From Prevotella sp. UBA2456 (GTDB lineage Bacteria; Bacteroidota; Bacteroidia; Bacteroidales; Bacteroidaceae): DNA of 45,653 bases. The DNA is taken from assembly GCA_002342415.1 (NCBI GenBank), contig DDPY01000002.1:1-45653 (forward strand), read 5' to 3'. This document shows positions 33,428 to 40,218 of this stretch, piece after piece. Numbering within the stretch: position 1 is the first letter of the stretch; every line of letters begins with the position of its first letter. Under the pieces are notes generated by a model. It did no database searches and was not told the DNA's origin. It saw only the letters and a list, made by a program, of their open reading frames with translations. Position numbers and translations under genes: made by a program.

Positions 33428-34570
33428 TTACGCCATCAGGTGGTAAGTGCCACCGGCCAGGGGCTTCACCACACCCTTCATCTCCAACTGGAAGAGCAGG
33501 GCGGTCAGCTTCCCCATCGGCAGGTTGGTCTTGACACTGATGATGTTCAGTTGCAGGTCGTTGGTCTGTTTCAGCAGACTGACGACCTGCTCTTCTTCTG
33601 CACTCAGCTCAGGGAAGAGCTGACGCTCCACGGCCTCAGCCTGCTGCTGGGTGGTAGGCCAACCCATCACCTCCACGAAGTCGCGGGCCGAGGTGATGAG
33701 GGCTGCCGTATTGTTGCGTATCAGATGGTTGCAACCCTCGGAGAAGGGCATTCCCACAGCCCCAGGGAAGGCAAACACATCGCGCCCATACTCCTGTGCC
33801 ACCCGACAGGTAATCAGTCCCCCACCCTTGAAAGCACTCTCCACGAGGATGGTAGCATCCGAGATGCCTGCCACGATGCGGTTGCGCTGCCGGAAGTTGT
33901 TGGCCAGAGGCTGCGTCTGCGACATATATTCCGTCAGCAGCCCGCCATGCTTCACCATCTCTACGGCAACGGGGCGGTGAGCCGACGGATAGATCTGATC
34001 CAGGCCGTGAGCCAGCACGCCCACCGTTTCATAGCCTCGCTCCAAGGCATTCCTGTGGGCACAGACATCAATACCGTAAGCCAGTCCGCTCACGATGAGC
34101 ACCTGCGGACAGAGCTGTCGCAGGTCACTGACGAAGCGCCGCACAAGGTCCTGCCCGTAAGTCGTACAGTGGCGGGTGCCCACCATGTTGAGGATATACC
34201 GCTGGTTGAGGTCGGCCACACCCTTATAATAGAGGATAATAGGGGCATCGGGACACTCGCGCAACCGCTGCGGATAGTCATCATCCTGCATGGTCAAGGC
34301 CAGTATGCCCGACTTCTCGATAAACTCCATCTCGGCAGCAGCCCTGCGCAGGGCATCGTCCCAGTTTCTCATGGCCTCGCGCAGCCGCGGAGTGGCATCG
34401 GCCACGGCATCACCAATCTCGTTGCGGTGCTCATAGACGGCCTGACTACTACCCATCGCCTGATAGAGCCGCAGGGCAATGTCCGCACTGAAGCCCGTCA
34501 TGCGAGTGAGAGCGATGCTATAGTAAATCTCTTCGCTGTTCCTTGCCTCTTGTTTCATCATCTTGTTCAT
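33428..34570 (-). CDS. dprA: DNA-processing protein DprA (Smf)
   Basis: The 380-aa protein has the Rossmann-like DprA domain: ILNMVGTRHCTTYG, LIVSGLAYGIDVCAHRNAL, FRQRNRIVAGISDATILVES and FSEGCNHLIRNNTAALI are all family motifs. A C-terminal winged-helix domain (about 315-380; EEEQVVSLLKQTNDLQLNIISVKTNLPMGKLTALLFQLEMKGVVK) follows. It loads RecA onto incoming single-stranded DNA during natural transformation in the cytosol. The start could also be at 34561 or 34558 (MMKQEARN). A near-consensus promoter (TTG, 20 bp, TACTTTGG) lies upstream on the minus strand around 34602-34625. It converges on the fructokinase gene. Confidence 0.94.
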   Translation of the reverse strand: MNKMMKQEARNSEEIYYSIALTRMTGFSADIALRLYQAMGSSQAVYEHRNEIGDAVADATPRLREAMRNWDDALRRAAAEMEFIEKSGILALTMQDDDYPQRLRECPDAPIILYYKGVADLNQRYILNMVGTRHCTTYGQDLVRRFVSDLRQLCPQVLIVSGLAYGIDVCAHRNALERGYETVGVLAHGLDQIYPSAHRPVAVEMVKHGGLLTEYMSQTQPLANNFRQRNRIVAGISDATILVESAFKGGGLITCRVAQEYGRDVFAFPGAVGMPFSEGCNHLIRNNTAALITSARDFVEVMGWPTTQQQAEAVERQLFPELSAEEEQVVSLLKQTNDLQLNIISVKTNLPMGKLTALLFQLEMKGVVKPLAGGTYHLMA

Positions 34571-34632
34571 TTTGCTTTAGCCTCCTCCCAAAGTAAAGCA
34601 AGACTAAAGACAGAGCAATGTCCGCTATCTAC

Positions 34633-34899
34633 TTAATTCATCAAATAATCAAGACGCATTTGATCCAGATTCACATCTGCTGGGGTAGGTTCAAAATCCT
34701 CTACCAAAGCCATTACTTCGGGAGAGATAACCAAATCTTCCTTTGTGAGCTTTGGCCAGTTACTTTTGTCCACCAACAAAGAAGCATCCTCACTCCTTGC
34801 CGATTCATACAGATGGTCTGCCAACCACTTCTTATTATTTGCAGTGAGTGTCAGCCCCTGCAAATAAACCCATAAATTATTCAGTGATATTGTATTCAT
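34633..34899 (-). CDS. Small uncharacterised protein, antitoxin-like N-terminus
   Basis: The 88-aa acidic soluble protein begins MNTISLNNLWVYLQGLTLTANNKKWLADHL, a helical stretch resembling short Bacteroidales proteins often paired with toxins. No toxin gene is adjacent on its strand; dprA follows 62 bp downstream. A consensus promoter (TTG 34959-34957, 20-bp spacer, TATCTTTG 34936-34929, minus strand) supports expression. The antitoxin idea rests on resemblance alone. Confidence 0.6.
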   Translation of the reverse strand: MNTISLNNLWVYLQGLTLTANNKKWLADHLYESARSEDASLLVDKSNWPKLTKEDLVISPEVMALVEDFEPTPADVNLDQMRLDYLMN

Positions 34900-34928
34900 A
34901 GCAGTATCCTCTTTATAACCTCAGGCTG

Positions 34929-34959
34929 CAAAGATACAAAATAAAAAGCCAAAATGCAA
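34929..34959 (-). promoter_or_regulatory. Promoter of the 88-aa gene
   Basis: The minus strand reads TTG (34959-34957), a 20-bp spacer and TATCTTTG (34936-34929), 30 bp before the start codon. Confidence 0.65.
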
Positions 34960-34988
34960 GAAAAACGTTCTTTTTTTTAAAGAAATCT

Positions 34989-35042
34989 GAGTTAACTCAA
35001 ATCATCGATTGAGTTAACTCAAACGATCAATCGAGTTAACTC
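34989..35042. promoter_or_regulatory. Three GAGTTAACTC palindromes at exact 22-bp spacing
   Basis: Perfect 10-bp palindromes GAGTTAACTC occupy 34989-34998, 35011-35020 and 35033-35042. They are separated by 12-base AT-rich spacers containing ATCGATT or GATCAATC. They lie between two divergent promoters (34929 minus, 35152 plus), as expected of an operator array. Confidence 0.7.
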
Positions 35043-35075
35043 AAATTGGGTACTCCCCTATCTGGATATTTTATG

Positions 35076-35112
35076 GAACACAAAGACTTTGTATCTTCGT
35101 GTCTTTGTGTTC
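35076..35112. repeat. Perfect 12-bp inverted repeat
   Basis: GAACACAAAGAC (35076-35087) and GTCTTTGTGTTC (35101-35112) flank a 13-base loop that contains TATCTTCG, a near -7 box. It may be an operator or an RNA hairpin; no T-run follows on either strand. Confidence 0.65.
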
Positions 35113-35151
35113 AGTTAAAAAATCTCACGCCCGAGAAAACTCAAATAAAAA

Positions 35152-35183
35152 TTTGGTTTTCTGCCCGCTAAATCGTATCTTTG
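35152..35183 (+). promoter_or_regulatory. Promoter of the toxin-antitoxin operon
   Basis: TTTG (35152-35155), a 20-bp spacer and TATCTTTG (35176-35183) form a consensus promoter. The leader to the antitoxin start is about 100 nt. Confidence 0.8.
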
Positions 35184-35288
35184 CAGCCAGAAAGCCGCGA
35201 TTAAGCGAGCGAAGAGCTTAAAACATTTCGGGCTATTCCGAGCGTGAGCGGCTTCGAACGAAGTTCAAACTGATTAAACGATACGAAT

Positions 35289-35525
35289 ATGGAAGCAAGA
35301 ACGACAATGTATCCACAAGAGGGACAGCTGCTGGTAAGCATTAGCGACATGTCGATGATGAAGGACATCAAAAAAGCCATTGGCATGTTAAAAGGAGTAG
35401 GCAACGTCACGGTGCCACGCCGTAAACGCATCTCCGCATACGAGCGTTCTCTGCAAGAACTCGAAGAAGGACGCGTGTACGAGGCCAAGGATGTGGATGA
35501 CCTGTTCAAACAATGTCTTGGATAA
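35289..35525 (+). CDS. Type II antitoxin partnering a YafQ-like toxin
   Basis: The 78-aa protein is small and charged, with a helical C-terminal half (ISAYERSLQELEEGRVYEAKDVDDLFKQCLG) of the kind that wraps RelE/YafQ toxins. The N-terminal half is not an obvious ribbon-helix-helix, so its DNA-binding family is uncertain. It ends 8 bp before the toxin gene, the standard antitoxin-first order. Identification depends on that context; an alternative start at 35307 would remove six residues. Confidence 0.75.
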   Translation: MEARTTMYPQEGQLLVSISDMSMMKDIKKAIGMLKGVGNVTVPRRKRISAYERSLQELEEGRVYEAKDVDDLFKQCLG

Positions 35526-35533
35526 GGTAGGCT

Positions 35534-35824
35534 ATGTACACCATCAAGTTTACAGGCGAATTCAAACGCCAGATGAAGATGTGTGAGCGACGCGGCTACG
35601 ACATGGAGCTATTGCGCGAGGCCATCCGCATACTTTCCACAGAGGGCAAGTTACCAGAGAAATACTTGCCACATCAGTTACACGGTGATCGCCAAGGGCA
35701 ATGGGAATGTCATATCCAGCCAAACTGGTTGCTTATATGGAAACAGTACGACAGAGAACTTGTTCTCGTCATGCTGAATACGGGCACTCATTCCGACTTA
35801 TTCAGCAAAAAGTACAAGAAGTAG
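35534..35824 (+). CDS. YafQ-family mRNA interferase toxin (RelE superfamily)
   Basis: The 96-aa protein begins MYTIKFTGEFKRQMKMCERRGYDM, with helices then a C-terminal sheet as in YafQ. The catalytic-type pattern is intact: HQLHGDRQGQWECHIQPNWLLIWK and LNTGTHSDLF, with conserved His, Asp/Asn-Trp and the final His-x-Asp-Leu-Phe. YafQ toxins cut mRNA at the ribosome. It is coupled to the upstream antitoxin gene and is followed by a structured repeat hairpin (35866-35920). Confidence 0.9.
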   Translation: MYTIKFTGEFKRQMKMCERRGYDMELLREAIRILSTEGKLPEKYLPHQLHGDRQGQWECHIQPNWLLIWKQYDRELVLVMLNTGTHSDLFSKKYKK

Positions 35825-35865
35825 CGCTGACACAGGTTTGGATTTCGAAGGAATCCAGCACTGAA

Positions 35866-35920
35866 CTCAAGAAAAACCGAAAAATATCCGCCGAGACATC
35901 CGAAAGGATGGGCTCGGCGC
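35866..35920 (+). repeat. Conserved hairpin element, copy 1
   Basis: CTCAAGAAAAAC leads into CCGCCGAGACATCC, a GAAA tetraloop and GGATGGGCTCGGCG. A second copy lies at 40096. The stem is kept although several bases differ. No T-run follows this copy. Confidence 0.65.
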
Positions 35921-36003
35921 AGAAGAGCGACTACGAGGCGATATTCATCAACCTCGGCTCTTGATTTTTTGTTCATAGGCGCATTGTTTTCAGAAATAAG
36001 TTG

Positions 36004-36011
36004 TACTTTTG
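36004..36011 (+). promoter_or_regulatory. -7 box of the membrane AraC regulator
   Basis: TACTTTTG lies 39 bp before the start at 36043. A TTG occurs at about 35984 with a shorter (17-bp) spacer. Confidence 0.5.
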
Positions 36012-36042
36012 CAGGCAAAAGATTACAAAAACGTTCAATGAT

Positions 36043-37197
36043 ATGTACGAACAGATACGGGAAGATGTGATATTTGTGATGCTATATGCCATCGCGATGA
36101 CGATGGCATTGATGGCCAGTGCTTATTTGCTGTTCCGGAGGGGCAACGCCTTTGCCGAGGATATCATTCCGCCGTTGCGCCTGCGTCGCTGGGTGGCAGT
36201 GTTCTTTGGCATAATGGCAGCGGGACATCTGTGGTACCTGCCTGGAATCATTATGGCCGAAGGCGATGCGGCCACGCTGTGGATGCTCATCGGTGGCCTG
36301 CTCGACTCTCTGCTCACTCTCCCCGTGGTCCTCATCGTCATGCTGTGCATGCTGCAGGACCGCCGCCGGCCGCTGTGGCCCGTGTGGCTAGCTATGGTGC
36401 CGCCGGTCATTATGATGGGGGTGAACATTGCTAACTGCAGCGATGCCCTGTTGCCGTGGATACAGGGCTATTTCCTGCTGGCGGTCATCGGTTTTACGGT
36501 GTATATGGTGCGCGAGGTGCGGCGCTACGGGCGCTGGCTGCGCGACAACTATGCCGACCTGGAGCACAAGGAGGTGTGGCAGAGTCTGCTGGTATTGGCG
36601 GTCATCATGTTCCTGATCGTCTATTACGTGACGGGCTACGGCAGCATCACCTACCAATACATCATTCAGGTGAGCGACCTCTTGCTCATCGGTCATCTGC
36701 TGTGGCGTGTGGAGACGCTGCAGGATCTAAATCTTCCCATTTCATCGGAGAATATCGTCGTCGCAGACGCTACACCCATCGACGATAGCGATGCAATGGA
36801 TACGATGATCGCTACGGAAGAGACGGAAGAGGCTGACACCTCGTTGTCCGTTCGCAATAACATCGGGCCGTTGCTCAGGCTGCATTGCGAGGAGCCGCAG
36901 CTCTACCTGCAGTACGACCTCACCCTGCAGCAACTGGCCACGCAGATAGGCGTCAACCGCTCGTACCTCAGCAAGCACTTCGCCCTGCAGGGCATCACTT
37001 ACAACACCTATATCAACAACCTGCGTATCCGCCACTTCGTCAGTCTCTGCCAGGAGCGGGTCGCTGCGCACCAGCCCCTGTCGGTTCAGCAGCTGTCCCT
37101 TGATAGTGGTTTCCGCAGCTACAGCACGTTCAACGGTGCCTTCAAGCAGGTCATGCATACAACGGCGACGGAATGGCTGCGTCTCCTCGCTGGGTAG
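36043..37197 (+). CDS. Membrane-embedded AraC-family transcriptional regulator (polytopic sensor + HTH)
   Basis: The start at 36043 (MYEQIREDVIFVMLYAIAM) is chosen because the longer frame would begin inside the -7 box. The 384-aa protein has about six or seven hydrophobic helices in the first 230 residues (VIFVMLYAIAMTMALMASAYL, WVAVFFGIMAAGHLWYLPGI, LLVLAVIMFLIVYYVTGYG). An acidic linker with DDSDAMDTM and EETEEADT follows, then an AraC-type HTH at the C-terminus (LTLQQLATQIGVNRSYLSKHFALQG, LSVQQLSLDSGFRSYSTFNGAFKQV). It would be a membrane-held transcription factor sensing a membrane or periplasmic cue. The downstream secreted-protein gene has repeat sites in its promoter that may be its target. 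Confidence 0.82.
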   Translation: MYEQIREDVIFVMLYAIAMTMALMASAYLLFRRGNAFAEDIIPPLRLRRWVAVFFGIMAAGHLWYLPGIIMAEGDAATLWMLIGGLLDSLLTLPVVLIVMLCMLQDRRRPLWPVWLAMVPPVIMMGVNIANCSDALLPWIQGYFLLAVIGFTVYMVREVRRYGRWLRDNYADLEHKEVWQSLLVLAVIMFLIVYYVTGYGSITYQYIIQVSDLLLIGHLLWRVETLQDLNLPISSENIVVADATPIDDSDAMDTMIATEETEEADTSLSVRNNIGPLLRLHCEEPQLYLQYDLTLQQLATQIGVNRSYLSKHFALQGITYNTYINNLRIRHFVSLCQERVAAHQPLSVQQLSLDSGFRSYSTFNGAFKQVMHTTATEWLRLLAG

Positions 37198-37227
37198 CGT
37201 TGGAGTAGCGGTTTTGGGGCTGTGATA

Positions 37228-37321
37228 GCTTCAGAATCGTAAAATCTGCTTCAAAATCGTAAAAATTTACCGGTAGGTTCCCCTTGATTGTCGTTCTTTC
37301 AAGGGGAATTTATTATATTTG
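37228..37321 (+). promoter_or_regulatory. Composite promoter: 20-bp tandem repeat, inverted repeat and -7 box
   Basis: GCTTCAGAATCGTAAAATCT (37228-37247) is directly followed by GCTTCAAAATCGTAAAAATT (37248-37267). CCCCTTGA (37280-37287) and TCAAGGGG (37299-37306) form an 8-bp inverted repeat, which may also end the regulator transcript. TATATTTG (37314-37321) is a -7 box for the downstream gene. The tandem pair resembles AraC-type half-sites. Confidence 0.65.
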
Positions 37322-37327
37322 TGCACC

Positions 37328-37481
37328 AAAAAGGAGAGAACCTTCTGCCGCGAGGCAGGAGCCTTACCTAATAACGACACCTTTACCAAAAGGTCTTATT
37401 ACTGCTAGCTGACTTAACTATGGTGTAGTTATAGACAAAAGCTTGAAACATTAACATATTTACTATTCTATTTAAAAACAA
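37328..37481 (+). ncRNA. Structured 5' leader (three hairpins) of the C-lectin-like protein gene
   Basis: Three stems can be drawn by eye. TTCTGCC/GGCAGGA (37343-37360) has a GCGA tetraloop. AATAA plus ACCTTT pair with AAAGGT plus TTATT around ACCA (37370-37400). TAACTA/TAGTTA (37415-37431) closes a 5-base loop. The leader is about 160 nt, long for this window. I do not recognise a known riboswitch. Confidence 0.5.
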
Positions 37482-39260
37482 ATGCTTATGAAACAGAAAA
37501 GATTACTAACAATGCTCGCCCTCCTGCTGATGGCAGTGACGGGCGCGTGGGCACAGGAGCCCGCAACGTACAAAATCACAGTGGCCGAGGGCACTGAGGA
37601 TGCTGAGAATTGGAGCGTCCCCAAAGAGGCTGCCGAGGGTTCTCCCGTCACCGTCACGTACAGCGGCGAGAAGAAGGTGAAGAGCGTGAAGGCCGTGAAG
37701 AAGGAGGTGGCTCCCAAGCCCGATTTGCTCCCCGCTGTGTTTACGGTTGACGCAGGGAAAACGGTGAAGTTCTCCAAGGGCAACCTGCAGGCTACGTACA
37801 ACGGTTCCAGCTGGATTTGGGGCTTTGCCGAACACCAGTGGGATTATATCGGCAATGCCGCCGGTAATACCAGCATCAACGGCAACGGAACTGTGTCGGC
37901 TAATGGCACTGTGGATCTTTTTGGCTGGGTGGGTGCTTCCAGTACCTGGACGGGAGCAGCTCAGTATGGCATCAGCAATTCGACTGCCACTAATAACGTA
38001 GATGGTTACGGCAATGTCGGGAGCGAAGCCCAAAAGGTTGGCTGGGGTGCCACCGTGGGCACAGGGTGGCGCACGCTCACCAGGCTCGAATGGCTGTACT
38101 TGCTGAGCACACGTGAAACGGGTATTACTGTAAACAGCACCAATCATGCGCGCTATACCCTGGCAACCATCAACACGGACGGTACGGCTGTGAAGGGCCT
38201 CATAATTTTCCCTGACAGCTATGCCGGAGGCTCGCCCGCAGGCGTTACTTGGGGAACCATTAACGCTAAAAGTACCTTCGAAACCACGTGTACTTCTGCG
38301 GGCTGGACAGCCCTTGAGGCCGCAGGTTGTGTCTTCCTGCCTGCTGCAGGATATCGTGAAGCATCAAACATCACCGATGCTGGTATTGGTGGGGGATACT
38401 GGTCAAGTAGTTCCGGTTATGCCGCTTCTGCATTTGGCCTATATTTTGAGTCGGATTATATGACTATTCAGTACGGCGGCAGCAGAAAATATGGCTTCTC
38501 CGTCCGTCTCGTTCAGGCGAATAATCCCTACGCCAATGCCAAACTCGGCGACCTCTTCTACAGCGACGGCACATTCAGCTCGACGCTTGTGGCAGGAAAG
38601 ACGCCCATCGGCGTGATAGCCTATCTCGACCAGGAGGGTACCGACGACGATGAAATCTGCGAGAAGAGCAACGGCGCAGGCCACGGTCTGGTGATGTGCC
38701 TGAAGAATGCGGCGGCGAGCACGATTGCATGGAGCACGGAGTCTGTATCGAAATTCTCAGGGCAGGAGGTGACCAGTGTGGATGGCTTGAAGCGCACAAC
38801 AAACGTGAGCGGCTATACGAACACGGCTACGCTGACGGCTGACGCTGAGACCGCAGCCAAATATCCTGCCGCCAAGGCAGCCAAGGAATATACAACCCTC
38901 GCGGCTCCCACGGGCACCACGGGCTGGTTCCTGCCCTCGGCCCAGCAGTGGGTGAAGATGCAGACGGGCCTCGGTGCATTGAAAGAGAGCAGCATCACGT
39001 GGAACAGTTGGTTTGACAACAACCACGAAGGTGCCGACAAGTGGGAGGCTGCTCTGAGCAAGGCTGGTTCGGGCAACTACGACAGCATGACGAGCGCCAA
39101 CTTATATAACTTATATTACTGGTCGAGTTCCGAGAATTCCGCCAGCTACGCCGTCAGTCTGAACGTCTGCGCTATGGTAGACTACGGTTTCAACTGGTAC
39201 TACGACGAGAAGAACCCCAAGGGCAGCAGCTTCCGCGTTCGTCCCGTCCTCGCTTTCTGA
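37482..39260 (+). CDS. Secreted protein with two FISUMP/C-type-lectin-like domains
   Basis: The 592-aa protein (or 590 from MKQKRLL at 37488) has a signal peptide ending TGAWAQ, a short repeat module (about 30-77; EGSPVTVTYSGEKKVKSVKAVKK) shared with the downstream secreted proteins, and two similar domains. The first (about 85-345) has VKFSKGNLQA, FAEHQWDYIG, GWRTLTRLEWLYLL and a terminal GGYWSSSSGYAASAFGLYF...VRLVQ. The second (about 350-592) has GWFLPSAQQW and YYWSSSENSASYAVSL...FRVRPVLAF. This is the Fibrobacter-major-paralogous or DUF1566-type C-lectin-like fold, used for adhesion and as variable protein by some diversity-generating retroelements. No reverse transcriptase lies in the window. 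The function is probably surface binding. Confidence 0.75.
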   Translation: MLMKQKRLLTMLALLLMAVTGAWAQEPATYKITVAEGTEDAENWSVPKEAAEGSPVTVTYSGEKKVKSVKAVKKEVAPKPDLLPAVFTVDAGKTVKFSKGNLQATYNGSSWIWGFAEHQWDYIGNAAGNTSINGNGTVSANGTVDLFGWVGASSTWTGAAQYGISNSTATNNVDGYGNVGSEAQKVGWGATVGTGWRTLTRLEWLYLLSTRETGITVNSTNHARYTLATINTDGTAVKGLIIFPDSYAGGSPAGVTWGTINAKSTFETTCTSAGWTALEAAGCVFLPAAGYREASNITDAGIGGGYWSSSSGYAASAFGLYFESDYMTIQYGGSRKYGFSVRLVQANNPYANAKLGDLFYSDGTFSSTLVAGKTPIGVIAYLDQEGTDDDEICEKSNGAGHGLVMCLKNAAASTIAWSTESVSKFSGQEVTSVDGLKRTTNVSGYTNTATLTADAETAAKYPAAKAAKEYTTLAAPTGTTGWFLPSAQQWVKMQTGLGALKESSITWNSWFDNNHEGADKWEAALSKAGSGNYDSMTSANLYNLYYWSSSENSASYAVSLNVCAMVDYGFNWYYDEKNPKGSSFRVRPVLAF

Positions 39261-39326
39261 CCCACTGAAGCGGCCTTGAAGCCGCAACTCGCTCTTTGAC
39301 ATACTGAGACAAAACGGAAATTATTT

Positions 39327-39378
39327 ACGGTTCATGGTTCACGGTTCATGGTGAATGGTTCACGGTGAATGGTGAATT
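39327..39378. repeat. Degenerate TTCACGG/TTCATGG and GTGAATG array
   Basis: TTCATGG and TTCACGG units run into their inverse GTGAATGG and GTGAATT forms, so the array is both tandem and self-complementary. It lies just upstream of the -7 box at 39416. Confidence 0.65.
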
Positions 39379-39415
39379 TTCTGAGGGAAAGTGTGCGTTG
39401 TTCGGAAAATTGTTG

Positions 39416-39423
39416 TATCTTTG
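39416..39423 (+). promoter_or_regulatory. -7 box of the coupled small-gene pair
   Basis: TATCTTTG lies 34 bp before the start at 39450. No TTTG is at the normal spacing; a TTG occurs at 39398. Confidence 0.6.
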
Positions 39424-39449
39424 CACCGTAAAACGTAAAAAGCGATACG

Positions 39450-39581
39450 ATGATGGAAGAAAAGAAGTTCAAGAATTATTCCGACCAAGAATTCAAGGAG
39501 GCACTAAGGGCCACCCTGAATCTGAAGAAAGAGTGGATGGCCTCAGTGGCACAACGTGAAAAAGAATTAGGCATACAATGA
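39450..39581 (+). CDS. Small 43-aa protein translationally coupled to a DUF6169-like gene
   Basis: The frame encodes 43 residues starting MMEEKKFKNYSDQEFKEALR and ending REKELGIQ, a charged, probably helical peptide. Its TGA stop overlaps the next ATG (ATGA, 39578-39581), which indicates translational coupling. A -7 box lies 34 bp upstream. Small charged partner, large basic partner and coupling resemble a toxin-antitoxin arrangement, but no known family was recognised. The start may be 39450 or 39453. Confidence 0.7.
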   Translation: MMEEKKFKNYSDQEFKEALRATLNLKKEWMASVAQREKELGIQ

Positions 39582-40084
39582 GACTGTCTGCCGACCGCAT
39601 AAATAGGAAATCACCTTACTGGGTGATTCAGTTGGATGAACTCACGTTCCGTTTCGTTACCAAAAACGGAATACTGTATCGCGTTGGGTTCTACCAGGAC
39701 AGGTTTTTTCTGGGAAGCCGTGCATACCATTTCTTCATCGCCAACGACAGTGAGGCCAGCGCTCCGAAGGATGGCGACGTGTTTAGGGTTATCACGTGCG
39801 TACTGGAAGAGTTTTTCAGGCAAGACGCATCGGTGATGCTCTACATCTGTGATCCTCACGACCACCGCGAAGCCATCAGGGACAGCCTGTATAAGCGATG
39901 GTTCAACGGCTACACCCACAAAAGAAGGCTGACGCTGGAAACTGCGGAAATCAACTTCGACAACTACATTGTATATACGGGCATGATTCTGCGCAACGAT
40001 CATCCCGAATACGACGAACTGTTGACAGCATACAGAGAGTTCGTACAACGAGCAAGCAGTCTGTATCAGATACAGCCCAAATAG
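39578..40084 (+). CDS. DUF6169-like protein of unknown function
   Basis: The 168-aa soluble protein begins MRLSADRINRKSPYWVIQLDELTFRFVTKNG-type sequence. The pattern of an N-terminal beta region, FFIANDSEASAPKDGDVFRVI, then VMLYICDPHDHREAIRDSLYKRWF resembles proteins grouped as DUF6169 in Bacteroidetes. No catalytic motif or membrane segment is seen. It overlaps the 43-aa gene by four bases and is followed by the second copy of the structured hairpin repeat. A role with its small partner, possibly toxin-antitoxin-like, is inferred only from layout. Confidence 0.7.
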   Translation: MRLSADRINRKSPYWVIQLDELTFRFVTKNGILYRVGFYQDRFFLGSRAYHFFIANDSEASAPKDGDVFRVITCVLEEFFRQDASVMLYICDPHDHREAIRDSLYKRWFNGYTHKRRLTLETAEINFDNYIVYTGMILRNDHPEYDELLTAYREFVQRASSLYQIQPK

Positions 40085-40095
40085 GTTGCCCTTTT

Positions 40096-40154
40096 CTCAA
40101 GAAAAACAGAAATTTCCGCCGAGACATCCGCAAGGATGGCCCGGCGGTTTCCGT
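40096..40154 (+). terminator. Conserved hairpin element, copy 2, terminator-like
   Basis: CTCAAGAAAAAC is followed by CCGCCGAGACATCC, a GCAA tetraloop and GGATGGCCCGGCGG, a 14-pair stem with two mismatches. TTTCCGTTTT follows, so it probably ends the small-gene operon. It is the second copy of the element at 35866. Confidence 0.7.
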
Positions 40155-40218
40155 TTTGTCTCACGCATGTATATATAATATAAGGTGAAAATTGAATATT
40201 AACAAAACAAAAACGATT

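Noticed and set aside
33425..34636. 403-codon open frame on the plus strand
   Set aside because: It is fully antisense to dprA, which has clear family motifs; composition is His/Gln/Leu-rich shadow.
34989..35042. Possible short CRISPR array from three palindromes
   Set aside because: Repeat is 10 bp with 12-base spacers that are similar to each other; far outside CRISPR dimensions.
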